Shown here in pieces: positions 7,961 through 17,469 of a stretch of 64,000 bases of DNA; the stretch's first letter is position 1; each line of letters opens with the position of its first letter. Origin of the DNA: Marininema halotolerans (GTDB taxonomy: Bacteria > Bacillota > Bacilli > Thermoactinomycetales > DSM-45169); assembly GCF_900116235.1 (NCBI RefSeq), contig NZ_FPAA01000012.1:1-64000 (forward strand), given 5' to 3'. A program made the translations under genes and the position numbers. Under the pieces are notes generated by a model that saw only the letters and a list, made by a program, of their open reading frames with translations, was not told the origin of the DNA and ran no database searches.

Positions 7961-8884
7961 ATGGAGCACTGGTTCTCATGGTTGGATTCCTACACGGAAG
8001 GAATCGTTGTTGGGGTAGCCGTTGGATTTTTTGTCCGCTTGCGAATGCTTCGAACGGACTATCGCCAGTATCCCACGTATCTACATGGCCAACTCATTCA
8101 TATTTCATTGGGGTTTATTGCAGCGGGAATGGGAGCCGTTGCTGTGCCCGCTTTGATTGAAAAACAGTATACGGCAGTTACTTTTCTCGCGCTTGCCGCT
8201 CAACAATTTCGAGAAGTGCGCAATATGGAACGAGAAACCTTGGACAAGCTGGAGCAGGACGAGTTGGTTCCACGGGGGGCATCTTATATCGAAGGGATTG
8301 CCCTTGCTTTTGAGGGAAGAAACTATGTAGTGATCATGGCAGCTTTCCTTAGTTCGCTGATCGTTATTGAAGTGAATTTGTGGGTGGGTATCGTACTGGG
8401 CATGGTATTGGTCGGGGTAGCGGGGCTGCTACGTTCAGGCAAGTATCTAGGTCAGATTGCCTCAGTGGAGTTGGGTGAATTGCGGATGGAAGGCCCCAGC
8501 CTTTATGTCAATGATATTTATCTGATGAATATTGGGTTAGCGGATAATCGAAAACGAATCATGAAACATGGGATCGGTGTTGTCGTTAGCCCTGCAAGTA
8601 AAGATAGCCGTATTACGTTGGCCAATCTGGGTCAACGACAGGCCATATTACATGATTTAAGTGTGGTTTTAGGTATTTTTCGTGATACAGGTGAGCCGTC
8701 GTTAATCCCTCTTTCTAAACGGGATATGGAGGATGGGCGTCTGGGTATTTTGTGTTTGCCTGAGGAGAAGGATGTAGAGAAGGTGTTACAAGTGATTCGA
8801 AGTGTACCCGTATTAGAAAGCGCTGTAAGGATCCCATCTGAGGATCCGACCAAGCAGTTTCGTAGGGGTGGAAAAAGTGGCTGA
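7961..8884 (+). CDS. yphB: YIEGIA family membrane protein (YphB-like)
   Basis: The protein carries the name-giving motif 'SYIEGIALAFEGRNY' near residue 109, with membrane segments before it and at about 125-160, then a soluble C-terminal domain of about 140 residues. The ATG at 7961 is chosen over upstream in-frame starts because those would lie inside yphA. The family occurs in endospore formers and is thought to act in the spore envelope. The following small gene overlaps this one by 17 bases if its first GTG is used, so the two products are probably made together. Confidence 0.85.
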   Translation: MEHWFSWLDSYTEGIVVGVAVGFFVRLRMLRTDYRQYPTYLHGQLIHISLGFIAAGMGAVAVPALIEKQYTAVTFLALAAQQFREVRNMERETLDKLEQDELVPRGASYIEGIALAFEGRNYVVIMAAFLSSLIVIEVNLWVGIVLGMVLVGVAGLLRSGKYLGQIASVELGELRMEGPSLYVNDIYLMNIGLADNRKRIMKHGIGVVVSPASKDSRITLANLGQRQAILHDLSVVLGIFRDTGEPSLIPLSKRDMEDGRLGILCLPEEKDVEKVLQVIRSVPVLESAVRIPSEDPTKQFRRGGKSG

Positions 8885-9071
8885 TTCGAATGGCAATAAG
8901 ATCCTCGCTGTGATTACTGAAAAGGAAGGGCAAGTCATGGGTGGGGTTCCTGTTTTTATCGCTTCTGACGCGAAGAAGCGGGAGGATACCGCCTTCTTAT
9001 TAGAAAAGATCTTAGATGGAATGGTGCATCAACTCAATGAAAGCACCTTCGTGATTGTTCACCATGCTTAA
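8868..9071 (+). CDS. Small partner of the YIEGIA protein
   Basis: A 67-residue soluble protein, or 64 if the second GTG at 8877 is used. It has a GG turn in 'VMGGVPVFIA' and an amphipathic C-terminal half. Its place directly behind the YIEGIA gene, with overlapping frames, matches the small protein annotated in this family as the capping-complex subunit for YIEGIA (YpzH position in B. subtilis). Function is inferred from context. Confidence 0.7.
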   Translation: MEKVADSNGNKILAVITEKEGQVMGGVPVFIASDAKKREDTAFLLEKILDGMVHQLNESTFVIVHHA

Positions 9072-9108
9072 TTGCTTCTAAGGGAGTCACACCAACCGAA
9101 TCCAGTGA

Positions 9109-9137
9109 TAGGAACTCAGGCAGGGTTGTGGTAGAAT
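9109..9137 (+). promoter_or_regulatory. Candidate extended -10 promoter for der
   Basis: TGgTAGAAT (9129-9137) is an extended -10 element 120 bases before der, with no good -35. The rest of 9138-9240 has no gene; a short G/C-rich hairpin near 9200 is weak. Confidence 0.35.
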
Positions 9138-9257
9138 CATACTTGCAATTAAAGCGTCATGTTTACTGGATCGATACGATCAAACCTGATAACGATAGCG
9201 GGAGCTCTCGTTTTTGACGGGAAGCCTTTTTATGAGTGATGAGGAGTGGACGTAAGA

Positions 9258-10574
9258 ATGAGTTTGCCAGTGGTAGCAATTGTGGGTCGACCCAATGTCG
9301 GAAAATCGACATTATTTAACCGGATTGCAGGAGAGCGAATTGCAATTGTAGAGGACAAACCCGGAATTACTCGGGATCGAATTTACAGTAAAGGGGATTG
9401 GTCCGGTCAATCCTTTCATTTAATCGATACCGGTGGACTGGAATTTGATGATCAAGATCAAGTGATCGAACATATTCGCCATCAAGCAGAACTTGCGATT
9501 GAGGAAGCGGATGTGATTGTCTTTGTCGTGGATGGCCGTAGCGGTTTGACTGCTACGGACCGTGAGGTTGGTTTGATGTTACATCGAGCCGATAAGAAAG
9601 TCGTCCTTGCAGTCAATAAATTGGATCACTTAAAACATCATGAGGACATTTACGAGTTTTATGAACTTGGTTTTGAAAAAGTGATCGCAGTTTCGTCGCT
9701 CCATGGCACAGGGAGTGGTGATCTCTTAGATGAAGTGGTGGGCTATCTACCTGAAAGAAAAGAAGAAGAGTATGATGAGGATACGATTCGTGTCTCCGTG
9801 ATTGGACGCCCCAACGTGGGTAAATCTTCATTGGTTAACCGCTTACTTGGGGCGGAGCGTGTCATTGTGAGCCCGGTTGCAGGAACGACGAGAGATGCCG
9901 TAGATACGCCCATCCGTGCCCATGGACAAGACTATGTCATTGTTGACACAGCGGGAATGCGAAAACGCGGAAAAGTGTATGAATCGACGGAAAAATATAG
10001 TGTGCTCCGTGCTCTACGTGCCATTGAACGCTCTGATGTGGTGATCATGGTCCTTGATGGTGCAAATGGGATTGCAGAACAAGATAAAAAAGTGGCAGGG
10101 ATTGCCCATGAGGCGGGCCGTGCTGTTGTGTTTGTCGTAAATAAATGGGATGCTGTCGATAAAGACGATAAAACCATGAAGCGTTTCCGTTTAGAAGTAG
10201 AAGATCATTTCTCTTTTATGTCTTATGCACCCATCTTATTTATTTCCGCGAAAACAGGACAGCGAATTCATCAAGTATTGCCGAAGGTGAAGGAAGTTGC
10301 TGAAGCACATGCTCATCGTGTGTCCACTTCCGTATTGAATCAGGTGATACAGGATGCGACGATGTCGACTCCGCCTCCCTCTGTGAAAGGAAAGCGGGTA
10401 AAAATTCTTTACGCTACCCAAGTAGCTGTAAAACCCCCCAGTATTGTGATCTTTGTAAATGATCCTGAGTTAGTTCATTTTAGTTATGTACGCTATTTAG
10501 AGAATCAACTTCGTGAATCCTTAGGTTTTGAAGGGACACCTATACGACTCATGTTACGCAGTAGAAAGGACTAA
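9258..10574 (+). CDS. der: Ribosome assembly GTPase Der (EngA)
   Basis: Der is an essential GTPase for maturation of the 50S subunit. It has two tandem GTPase domains: the first P-loop '[12 protein letters not shown]' at residues 10-21 with 'NKLD' near 117, and the second '[12 protein letters not shown]' near 183 with 'NKWD' near 297. A KH-like C-terminal domain follows. The start is placed at ATG 9258, 11 bases after GAGGAG, because the in-frame GTG at 9246 overlaps that ribosome binding site. plsY and gpsA follow in the same direction. Confidence 0.96.
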   Translation: MSLPVVAIVGRPNVGKSTLFNRIAGERIAIVEDKPGITRDRIYSKGDWSGQSFHLIDTGGLEFDDQDQVIEHIRHQAELAIEEADVIVFVVDGRSGLTATDREVGLMLHRADKKVVLAVNKLDHLKHHEDIYEFYELGFEKVIAVSSLHGTGSGDLLDEVVGYLPERKEEEYDEDTIRVSVIGRPNVGKSSLVNRLLGAERVIVSPVAGTTRDAVDTPIRAHGQDYVIVDTAGMRKRGKVYESTEKYSVLRALRAIERSDVVIMVLDGANGIAEQDKKVAGIAHEAGRAVVFVVNKWDAVDKDDKTMKRFRLEVEDHFSFMSYAPILFISAKTGQRIHQVLPKVKEVAEAHAHRVSTSVLNQVIQDATMSTPPPSVKGKRVKILYATQVAVKPPSIVIFVNDPELVHFSYVRYLENQLRESLGFEGTPIRLMLRSRKD

Positions 10575-10601
10575 AGTCATAGAGAGAGGAGAGGAGACTC
10601 A

Positions 10602-11207
10602 ATGACTGGTATGTCACTGTTAGCGATACTGATCGCTTATTTGCTGGGCTCGATCAGTTTTAGCTATGTGATCACGCGATGGACAAAAGGTTACGATATT
10701 CGCGAACGGGGAAGTGGCAATGCAGGTAGTACAAATATGTTACGGGTTGTAGGGAAAGGGCCAGCGGTATTGGTTTTTATTCTCGACGTAATAAAAGGGA
10801 TGGCAGCGGTTGGTGTGGGTTACGCTTTCGGTGTCAATGAGACGATGTTACTTGGGTGTGGTGTGGCAGCAATTATTGGTCATAATTGGCCGATATTTCT
10901 AGGCTTTCGTGGTGGGAAAGGAATTGCAACAACAATTGGTGTGACAGCATTAATGACCCTGAGTGCTGCTTTAAGTTCAGGTGTTGTCGCGATTCTTGCT
11001 GTGATTTTGACGCGCTATGTATCGTTAGGTTCCTTAATTTTTATTGCAGGATTACCGATAATGATTTCAATATTGGATTATCCAACATCGTATATCTATC
11101 TCAGTCTGATCATTGCCTTATTGGGTTTCATACGTCATTGGACCAACATCAAACGTTTAGCAAAAGGTACCGAGAGCAAGATCGGTTCGGCTAAACCTCA
11201 AAACTAA
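10602..11207 (+). CDS. plsY: Glycerol-3-phosphate acyltransferase PlsY
   Basis: PlsY transfers an acyl group from acyl-phosphate to glycerol-3-phosphate, the first step of phospholipid synthesis. The 201 residues form about five membrane segments with the loop motifs 'GSGNAGSTN' near 37 and 'GHNWPIFLGFRGGKG' near 92. gpsA, which makes the glycerol-3-phosphate substrate, follows within 50 bases, so substrate supply and use are coupled. plsC is 5 kb upstream. Confidence 0.95.
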   Translation: MTGMSLLAILIAYLLGSISFSYVITRWTKGYDIRERGSGNAGSTNMLRVVGKGPAVLVFILDVIKGMAAVGVGYAFGVNETMLLGCGVAAIIGHNWPIFLGFRGGKGIATTIGVTALMTLSAALSSGVVAILAVILTRYVSLGSLIFIAGLPIMISILDYPTSYIYLSLIIALLGFIRHWTNIKRLAKGTESKIGSAKPQN

Positions 11208-11255
11208 ACATCATTGAGAAATGAAACATGTGGTGAGATGGATGGAGGAGAAGCA

Positions 11256-12287
11256 ATGATCTCGCGAAAAACGGCAGTGTTGGGGGCAGGAAGTTGGGGA
11301 ACTGCTCTTGCATCAGTCCTTGCAGAGAACGGTCAGGACGTCATGTTGTGGGCACGCCGAGAAGATGCAGCGAAGGAAATTAATCATCATCATACAAATG
11401 CCAAGTATTTACCCGGTGCGCAATTGCCATCAAATGTAAGAGCAACGAGCTCCATCGCAGAAGCTGTATCGGGGCGTGAATTCGTTTTAATGGTTGTTCC
11501 TTCCCAATCAGTGCGGGCGGTCGCAAAGGAAGTGGCTCCTCACCTTGTAGACGATGCAGTTGTGGCTCATGCATCCAAAGGATTTGAGCTTACTTCGTTA
11601 AAGCGAATTTCTGAGGTCTTAAAAGAAGAGCTACCTACAACAGTAGCAAAACGAGTGGCTGTGCTTTCCGGTCCAAGCCATGCGGAGGAAGTGATCTGTC
11701 ATTCACCAACGACTGTGGTGGTTGCTTCTGAAAATCCGGAAGCTGCCGAACGTACACAAGCGTTGTTGAATAATTCCACCTTTCGTGTCTATACTCACCC
11801 AGATGTCATCGGTGTAGAAATAGGTGGTTCCTTAAAGAACATTATTGCCCTGGGGGCTGGCCTTTCGGATGGCTTGGGATTTGGCGATAATGCCAAAGCC
11901 GCACTAATCACCCGTGGACTTGCTGAAATGGCTCGTTTAGGGATGGCCATGCATGCTAAACCGATGACCTTCGCTGGCTTATCAGGTGTTGGCGATCTTG
12001 TGGCGACCTGTACCAGTAAACATAGTCGTAACTGGCGAGCCGGCCATCTTCTAAGTCAAGGATGTAGCCTCGATGAGATGCTGAGCAAAATGGGCATGGT
12101 TGTGGAAGGGGTAAAGACAACACAAGCGGCGTATCAACTTGCGAAGCAGTATCGAGTAGAGATGCCGATTACGGAAGAGTTAAATAAGGTGCTTTTTGCC
12201 AACAAAGATCCTCGCCAAGCTGTTGAGGATTTAATGGCACGCAATATGACTGATGAGATGGAAGCAATGATTCAGCCGAAAAGGTAA
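11256..12287 (+). CDS. gpsA: NAD(P)-dependent glycerol-3-phosphate dehydrogenase
   Basis: GpsA reduces dihydroxyacetone phosphate to sn-glycerol-3-phosphate for lipid synthesis. The Rossmann motif 'GAGSWGTAL' is at residues 10-18 and the catalytic region 'EIGGSLKNIIALGAG' near 190, with 'GDLVATCTSKHSRN' after it. The start is set to ATG 11256, behind GGAGG at 11244-11248, giving 343 residues, the usual length. It closes the der-plsY-gpsA unit. A strong hairpin terminator at 12434-12473 lies about 150 bases downstream. Confidence 0.95.
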   Translation: MISRKTAVLGAGSWGTALASVLAENGQDVMLWARREDAAKEINHHHTNAKYLPGAQLPSNVRATSSIAEAVSGREFVLMVVPSQSVRAVAKEVAPHLVDDAVVAHASKGFELTSLKRISEVLKEELPTTVAKRVAVLSGPSHAEEVICHSPTTVVVASENPEAAERTQALLNNSTFRVYTHPDVIGVEIGGSLKNIIALGAGLSDGLGFGDNAKAALITRGLAEMARLGMAMHAKPMTFAGLSGVGDLVATCTSKHSRNWRAGHLLSQGCSLDEMLSKMGMVVEGVKTTQAAYQLAKQYRVEMPITEELNKVLFANKDPRQAVEDLMARNMTDEMEAMIQPKR

Positions 12288-12433
12288 AAGGTACTGACGA
12301 GGACACCCATTCCATTGTCGCATGGAAACGTGTGGTGTCATACGCTATAGTACACTCTGGGTCATTCGCCTGGGAAGTTTAACCGAGGGAAGAAGGTAGG
12401 GACCAGTTATCTCTTGGGATGGCGGATTCAGAG

Positions 12434-12473
12434 AGCAGGGGTAACGCGGTTTCGCGTTACCCCTGCTTTTGTT
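12434..12473 (+). terminator. Intrinsic terminator between gpsA and the convergent gene
   Basis: A perfect 15-bp stem (12434-12448 with 12453-12467) with a 4-base loop runs into TTTTGTTT on the plus strand. It overlaps the 3' end of the convergent minus-strand gene. The minus-strand side has no T run. Confidence 0.88.
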
Positions 12474-13050
12474 TAGATGGCTTGGATTCTTGGTCTGATG
12501 TCTTTGCGTTCATTAATCCGGAAAGCATTTGCTGGACAAAGGGTGATTGCATCAGTTTAAATAACTGTCCTATACCAAAGGCGCCATTGCCACCTCCTGG
12601 AGGTTCATCCGGTAAATTGAGTCGTGGAATTTCCCCGTCCTCTTCAGGAGGTTTGATTAAACGTAATCGTGGGCGTCGTCTTGGTCCACCAAATAAACCC
12701 GGCTCACGGCGGCGGCCCATAAATGAGTTTGCGATTTCAAACATTTGATAGGCATTGGTCATGATTTTTTCCATCCGTTGTAAGGAATCACTTAGTTGTT
12801 GTACAGTGGATCGAATCGTATAAAAACTGCTAATGACATTCGCTAAATTGGGGGTAGTCATTGGAGTTTTTGTTTCTTTTTTTTCAGAGGGTGATGTCCT
12901 TCCGCGTTCGGGTTCAAGCTGTTGAGGCGTCCGATAGGATGGTTGTGATGAACGAGGTGCTTGCCGTTTGGATTTAGGAGATCGTGTAGACCGGTTGGCT
13001 CGGGTTCGTTTAGTAGGAGACCGGCGATTGTGCCTAGTGGGGCTACTCAT
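12457..13050 (-). CDS. Hypothetical protein with basic, low-complexity N-terminus
   Basis: A 197-residue protein that I cannot place. Residues 1-60 are rich in Arg, Ser, Pro and Lys. A central helical part near 70-115 contains 'STVQQLSDSLQRMEKIM'. It is followed by a Pro/Arg/Gly-rich linker and a C-terminal helix around 'LFKLMQSPFVQQMLSG'. The composition resembles basic spore or nucleic-acid-associated proteins of Bacillales. It is convergent to gpsA and divergent from yphE, between genes used in sporulation. No enzymatic motif is visible. Confidence 0.6.
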   Translation of the reverse strand: MSSPTRHNRRSPTKRTRANRSTRSPKSKRQAPRSSQPSYRTPQQLEPERGRTSPSEKKETKTPMTTPNLANVISSFYTIRSTVQQLSDSLQRMEKIMTNAYQMFEIANSFMGRRREPGLFGGPRRRPRLRLIKPPEEDGEIPRLNLPDEPPGGGNGAFGIGQLFKLMQSPFVQQMLSGLMNAKTSDQESKPSKQKQG

Positions 13051-13188
13051 TACTTATCCTCCCCTTCGGGCTGTTGTCTCCCTATCCTATGCTAATATCC
13101 TATCTTCGATCTAGGACAAACGCCCTTATGATTGGTAGGCAGGAGTGGATTTGCTATACTGAAGATACATCGAAAGGGAAAGAAGTGG

Positions 13189-13356
13189 ATGGTTATGATG
13201 GATTCGTTCATTGCGATTGTTTTGTTATTGATGGCTAATTTCACAATTGTATGGACTCGTCAATTAAGTACAGGGTGGATTCGAGTGGTGTTATCCATAA
13301 CAGCCTTCTTGATGTTGATCCCAGCTTTCTTGTTTGGCATTCGAGCGTTGTTGTAA
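13189..13356 (+). CDS. yphE: YphE-like small membrane protein (DUF2768)
   Basis: A short protein with two predicted membrane helices separated by 'TRQLSTGWIR'. Position (gpsA side, directly before the lipoprotein gene and spoIVA) and topology match B. subtilis YphE of the DUF2768 family. The start is uncertain: ATG 13189, 13195 or 13198 are all possible behind a purine-rich stretch, and an upstream ATG at 13132 would add an unlikely basic extension. The function is unknown. Confidence 0.7.
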   Translation: MVMMDSFIAIVLLLMANFTIVWTRQLSTGWIRVVLSITAFLMLIPAFLFGIRALL

Positions 13357-13388
13357 AAAGGACTGAAAGAAAAAATGGGGGATTAGGA

Positions 13389-14096
13389 ATGAGACAAGGA
13401 AAATGGATGACAGGATGGTTATTGCTCATCCTTTTAGTAACGGGGTGTGTACGTACCCAAGAATTTAATGACCGGACAGCGCAAAGCCTTCCCCAGGAAG
13501 TCCAAATGGTACAAACGGCGTTAAACGAGTATATGAAAGGGACGCCATTATTGCCCCTGAAAGCTGCCCAGGGAAATTCATTGTACCAAAAATATTTAAT
13601 CGACTTTGATCAATTAAAGGGGTACCTTGCGGAAGCGCCTAGCAACTCCTTTGAGAAGGGTGGTCGTTATGTTTTTGTCATAGCTGATCCAGGGAAGAAG
13701 CCCAAAGTGAGAGCGATGGATTTAAGAATCACGGATCAGATTCGCGATTTGCAGACGCGCGTAAACGCTTACAAGGAACGAGAGCATCACCTTCCAAAAG
13801 GAGAAATCATTGAAGGCGGGTATTATGCCTTGGATTTTAAAGCCTTGAACACAGAGGGGTTACAAATTCCAAGTCCCTACCATAGTCAAATAAAATTGCC
13901 AGTGATTATTGATAAAAAGGGCGAACTCTTTCTCGATTATCGATTAGAAGTCATGCAAGCACTAGAGAAGGAAAAAAAGCAACCTTCTTCTCAAGTGGAT
14001 TTACGTGAGCTACTTTGGAAGGATTCGTTATTTGTCCCTGTGCTGTCCCCTGGGATGGTATTAAAAGATGGGGATCCTGTCTTGCAAGCCGAATAG
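13389..14096 (+). CDS. yphF: YphF-like lipoprotein
   Basis: A 235-residue lipoprotein with an N-terminal signal sequence ending in the lipobox 'LVTGC' (Cys about residue 20). The mature part is soluble and alpha/beta. In B. subtilis yphF lies between yphE and spoIVA, as here. The ATG at 13389 follows TTAGGA, and longer upstream frames would destroy the signal peptide. The role of YphF is not established. A terminator lies at 14253-14289. Confidence 0.8.
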   Translation: MRQGKWMTGWLLLILLVTGCVRTQEFNDRTAQSLPQEVQMVQTALNEYMKGTPLLPLKAAQGNSLYQKYLIDFDQLKGYLAEAPSNSFEKGGRYVFVIADPGKKPKVRAMDLRITDQIRDLQTRVNAYKEREHHLPKGEIIEGGYYALDFKALNTEGLQIPSPYHSQIKLPVIIDKKGELFLDYRLEVMQALEKEKKQPSSQVDLRELLWKDSLFVPVLSPGMVLKDGDPVLQAE

Positions 14097-14252
14097 CTTA
14101 AAAGCATTTGCCAATCACGATATCGTGTATGGAGAGGGTCTTTCGAATCAACGCTTGTACATAGGATAGCAGGGAAGAAGGCAGGATCTTCTTGGAGGAT
14201 TTGGAAGTCACAAGGGATGCTTGGAGTACGTGGATTAACAAAATAGAAGAGT

Positions 14253-14289
14253 AGAAGCAGAAACCTTTTTAGGTTCTGCTTCTTTTTAT
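14253..14289 (+). terminator. Intrinsic terminator after yphF
   Basis: A 12-bp stem with one bulged A (14253-14265 with 14272-14283) followed by TTTTT. Confidence 0.85.
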
Positions 14290-14575
14290 ATCTCCTTAGG
14301 AATATACTTCTGACAACGGCGTCCTGTACGGGCCCCCGCTAGAATCAAAGGGTGAAAAAGTGAGTCGGTTGGTCAAGTCCATCACAAAAAAATTGGGATG
14401 GGATACGTTCTAAATGTGACGTTTTCAAGGACGTATCAGGTGTTGGGGAACAGGTTTGTGCAAGGGCGCTCTAGTGTCAGACATGGGTTTGATTGAGAGA
14501 GGAAATCCGTAGAATTGAAGTTGTGGGACCTCAGCCTGCTTTTTTATCAAAGGGAATCATAATGAGTCTCCGCCC

Positions 14576-14604
14576 TCATATATTTATAGTGTCTAATATA
14601 TACG
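14576..14604 (+). promoter_or_regulatory. Sigma-E-like promoter of spoIVA
   Basis: TCATATA (14576-14582), 14 bases, then TATATACG (14597-14604) resembles the sigma-E pattern (-35 kcATAtt, -10 cATACAnT) with mismatches in the -10. B. subtilis spoIVA is a sigma-E gene, which makes the assignment plausible. Confidence 0.4.
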
Positions 14605-14681
14605 GAAGCGTATGATGAAGGCGGTTCGCTTTCGCACCGACGCGAAGAGGCGGAGTCGGATTATTCGAAGGAGGGGTTTTC

Positions 14682-16160
14682 GTGAAGAAGGTCGATATCT
14701 TCAAAGATATTGCAGAGCGAACGGGAGGAGACATCTACCTGGGCGTCGTCGGTGCCGTACGCACAGGAAAATCCACATTTATTAAACGGTTTATGGAACA
14801 AGTGGTGATTCCCAATATTAGTGAAGAGTCCGATCGGATGAGGGCGACAGATGAACTCCCTCAAAGTGGTGCGGGAAAAACCATTACCACAATTGAACCC
14901 AAATTTGTCCCCAATCAAGCCGTGCAGCTTCATGTAAGTGAGGGAATTGACATTAATGTTCGACTCGTTGATTGTGTAGGGTACGCAATCAATGGAGCAC
15001 GGGGTTATGAAGATGAAGCAGGGCCGCGGATGATTAATACCCCGTGGTATGAAGAGCCAATTCCCTTCCAAGAGGCTGCTGAAATCGGGACGCGGAAGGT
15101 GATCCAAGAACACTCTACTCTTGGTGTAGTCGTCACGACAGATGGGTCCATTACCGATATTCCCAGGGAAGATTATGAAGAAGTGGAAGAGCGAATTGTT
15201 GAGGAGTTAAAGGAAGTCGGCAAACCCTTTATCCTGGTGCTCAACTCCACTCGCCCATATAGCGAGGATACACAATATTTAAGAGATTCTCTCATTGAAA
15301 AATACGATATTCCTGTCCTTGCCATGAGTGTAGCTACCATCGGTGAAGAGGATGTCTATGCCGTATTAAAAGAAGTGCTCTATGAATTCCCGGTTCATGA
15401 AGTAAACGTCAATTTGCCAAGTTGGGTCATGGTTCTTGACGAAGAGCACTGGTTACGCAGGGAATTTGAAACCTCGGTTAGAGAGACTGTCAAAGATATC
15501 AAGCGATTACGTGATGTGGATGCCGTTGTGGGCCACTTTACGGAATATGACTTTATTGAGCGTGCTGGACTATCAGGAATGGATATGGGTCAGGGGGTTG
15601 CAGAGATCGACCTGTATGCTCCTGACGAATTGTACGATCAAATCCTGACGGAAGTGGTTGGGGTATCGATCAGGGGCAAAGATCACCTCTTAGAATTAAT
15701 GCAGGAGTTTTCGAATGCCAAACGTGAGTATGATAAAGTAGCTGAAGCCATACAAATGGTCCGGACTACGGGATATGGTATCGCTGCACCCACATTAGAA
15801 GAGATGGCCTTGGATGAACCCGAATTGATTAGACAAGGCCCTCGTTATGGTGTGCGATTAAAGGCAACGGCGCCGTCGATTCATATGATCCGAGTCAGTG
15901 TGAACTCTGAATTTGCTCCCATCATTGGATCGGAAAGGCAATCCGAAGAATTGGTGAACTATCTCATGAGGGATTTTGAACAAGATCCTCTCTCCATTTG
16001 GGAATCGGATATCTTTGGTCGTTCGCTTCATTCGATTGTGCGAGAAGGCATTCAAGCCAAGTTATCCATGATGCCAGAAAACGCGCGCTATAAGTTACAG
16101 GAGACCTTAGAGCGAATTATTAATGAAGGGTCTGGTGGGCTGATCGCGATCATTTTGTAG
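14682..16160 (+). CDS. spoIVA: Stage IV sporulation ATPase SpoIVA
   Basis: SpoIVA is the ATP-hydrolysing scaffold that polymerises on the forespore surface and forms the base of the spore coat. The 492 residues equal the B. subtilis length. The Walker A motif 'GAVRTGKST' is at residues 24-32, 'LVDCVGYAINGARGYE' near 100 is the Walker B/sensor region, and the conserved C-terminus 'GSGGLIAIIL' anchors it to SpoVM/membrane. The start is GTG 14682 behind GAAGGAGG. The gene stands alone, with a terminator behind it, and its presence shows that the organism makes endospores. Confidence 0.97.
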   Translation: MKKVDIFKDIAERTGGDIYLGVVGAVRTGKSTFIKRFMEQVVIPNISEESDRMRATDELPQSGAGKTITTIEPKFVPNQAVQLHVSEGIDINVRLVDCVGYAINGARGYEDEAGPRMINTPWYEEPIPFQEAAEIGTRKVIQEHSTLGVVVTTDGSITDIPREDYEEVEERIVEELKEVGKPFILVLNSTRPYSEDTQYLRDSLIEKYDIPVLAMSVATIGEEDVYAVLKEVLYEFPVHEVNVNLPSWVMVLDEEHWLRREFETSVRETVKDIKRLRDVDAVVGHFTEYDFIERAGLSGMDMGQGVAEIDLYAPDELYDQILTEVVGVSIRGKDHLLELMQEFSNAKREYDKVAEAIQMVRTTGYGIAAPTLEEMALDEPELIRQGPRYGVRLKATAPSIHMIRVSVNSEFAPIIGSERQSEELVNYLMRDFEQDPLSIWESDIFGRSLHSIVREGIQAKLSMMPENARYKLQETLERIINEGSGGLIAIIL

Positions 16161-16175
16161 GTTCATCGACGCATG

Positions 16176-16206
16176 AAAAAGCACTCCTCGGAGTGCTTTT
16201 TTTTCT
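16176..16206 (+). terminator. Intrinsic terminator of spoIVA
   Basis: An 11-bp stem (16177-16187 with 16190-16200), a tight loop and a long T tract. Confidence 0.9.
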
Positions 16207-16233
16207 TTTTTAGGTGAGAAACCGCGTAAACAC

Positions 16234-16263
16234 TTGAATTTCCACGCATCAGTGTATTACTAT
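16234..16263 (+). promoter_or_regulatory. Candidate sigma-A promoter of hbs
   Basis: TTGAAT (16234-16239), an 18-base spacer and TACTAT (16258-16263) precede the HU gene by about 90 bases. Confidence 0.45.
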
Positions 16264-16355
16264 AGGTTTGTCCCTAAAGACGGACAGAGCATGTATAGAA
16301 TACGGAAGAACCGTGCAACATTGTGGTAGGAATGAACGTGAGAGGAGGGTCACTT

Positions 16356-16631
16356 GTGAACAAGACAGAATTGATCGCACAGGTCGCTGAAAAGACCAAC
16401 TTGACCAAGAAGGATGCTACCCAAGCAGTGGATGCTGTATTTGACACAATTACGGAAGCGCTTCGTAGTGGTGACAAAGTTCAGTTGATCGGCTTTGGTA
16501 ACTTTGAAGTTCGGGAACGTGCTGCTCGTAAAGGTCGCAACCCACAAACCGGTGAAGAAATTCAAATCGCTGCCAGCAAAGTTCCTGCTTTCAAACCAGG
16601 AAAAGCGCTGAAAGACGATGTGAACGCTTGA
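16356..16631 (+). CDS. hbs: Nucleoid protein HU
   Basis: HU is a small dimeric protein that binds and bends DNA. The 91 residues include the signature '[18 protein letters not shown]' (about 46-63), the DNA-clamping beta arm, and the C-terminal '[12 protein letters not shown]'. The start is GTG 16356 behind GAGGAGGG; a longer upstream frame has no support. It sits between spoIVA and folE, the B. subtilis order, with its own terminator. Confidence 0.97.
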   Translation: MNKTELIAQVAEKTNLTKKDATQAVDAVFDTITEALRSGDKVQLIGFGNFEVRERAARKGRNPQTGEEIQIAASKVPAFKPGKALKDDVNA

Positions 16632-16747
16632 CCTCTGATTGAGGGTTGGGTACATAGTTCTAACCCTGGAACAAATTGTTCCATATACGGGTCGGCTGAA
16701 CGTCAAGGACTACTCGAATTTGGCGGTTTTTGAATTAGCCGTACTCT

Positions 16748-16776
16748 CAAAGGCCCTTCGGGGCCTTTGTTTATTA
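16748..16776 (+). terminator. Intrinsic terminator of hbs
   Basis: A 9-bp stem closed by a TTCG tetraloop (16748-16756 with 16761-16769), followed by TTTATT. Confidence 0.88.
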
Positions 16777-16803
16777 TAAAGAGTCGCCTGGAGGTTTTTA
16801 TAT

Positions 16804-17385
16804 ATGAATGTGGATCACAATAAAATTCAACAAGCTGTCAGAATGATTCTAGAAGCGGTTGGTGAAGATCCTGATCGCGAAGGATTGCTCGATACCCCGG
16901 CACGAGTCGCACGGATGTATGCAGAGGTTTTTTCGGGAATTGATAAGGATCCGAAAGAACACTTTGGGACGATTTTTAGTGAAGATCATGAAGAATTGGT
17001 ATTAGTGAAGGATATCTCCTTTTTCTCGATGTGCGAGCACCATTTGGTTCCCTTTTACGGGCGTGCGCATGTGGGATATATTCCAAAGAGTGGTCGTGTA
17101 ACTGGATTGTCTAAATTGGCGCGAGCAGTCGATGATATCGCCCGGCGTCCACAATTGCAGGAAAGAATCACGTATACCTTGGCGAATTCGATTATGGAAA
17201 CGCTAGAGCCACATGGTGTCATTGTGGTGGTAGAGGCGGAACATATGTGCATGACCATGCGAGGAGTTAAAAAACCAGGAGCGATGACGGTTACCTCAGC
17301 CGTGCGAGGTGTATTTGAAAAAGATCCAGCCGTGCGTGCAGAGGCGTTCAGCCTTATTGGGATCGGTGGAAAATTAAAAGGATAA
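16804..17385 (+). CDS. folE: GTP cyclohydrolase I (FolE/MtrA)
   Basis: FolE opens the imidazole ring of GTP to make dihydroneopterin triphosphate, the first step of folate synthesis. The 193-residue protein has the zinc ligands in 'MCEHHLVPF' near 78 and '[13 protein letters not shown]' near 148. In B. subtilis it is called mtrA because it heads a two-gene operon with mtrB. Here 541 bases and two tRNA genes separate the two, so the operon is split. A purine-rich GGAGG lies 10 bases before the ATG. Confidence 0.96.
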   Translation: MNVDHNKIQQAVRMILEAVGEDPDREGLLDTPARVARMYAEVFSGIDKDPKEHFGTIFSEDHEELVLVKDISFFSMCEHHLVPFYGRAHVGYIPKSGRVTGLSKLARAVDDIARRPQLQERITYTLANSIMETLEPHGVIVVVEAEHMCMTMRGVKKPGAMTVTSAVRGVFEKDPAVRAEAFSLIGIGGKLKG

Positions 17386-17400
17386 AACCCGGCAAATCTC

Positions 17401-17429
17401 TTGACACTTTTCGTAATCCGATATAAAGT
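17401..17429 (+). promoter_or_regulatory. Promoter of the first tRNA-Pro gene
   Basis: TTGACA at 17401-17406 is a consensus -35. TAAAGT (17424-17429, spacer 17) or TATAAA (17422-17427, spacer 15) serves as the -10. It lies 41 bases before the tRNA. Confidence 0.65.
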
Positions 17430-17469
17430 ATTATTTGTCGCTTCGATAGGAGAAGTGTTCGGGGATCGC

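Larger units (their letters stand above)
14097..14681. other. 585-base intergenic region before spoIVA
   Basis: I see no convincing gene here. It holds a terminator (14253-14289) and a sigma-E-like promoter (14576-14604). The stretch 14290-14570 has scattered short inverted repeats but nothing I can assign. Confidence 0.6.

Noticed and set aside
9138-9240. A possible attenuator upstream of der
   Set aside because: Only short, imperfect inverted repeats near T runs are visible, with no alternative structure.
12419-12748. Plus-strand 109-residue ORF opposite the basic protein gene
   Set aside because: It runs through the terminator hairpin after gpsA and is a shadow of the low-complexity minus-strand gene, which has the better start context.
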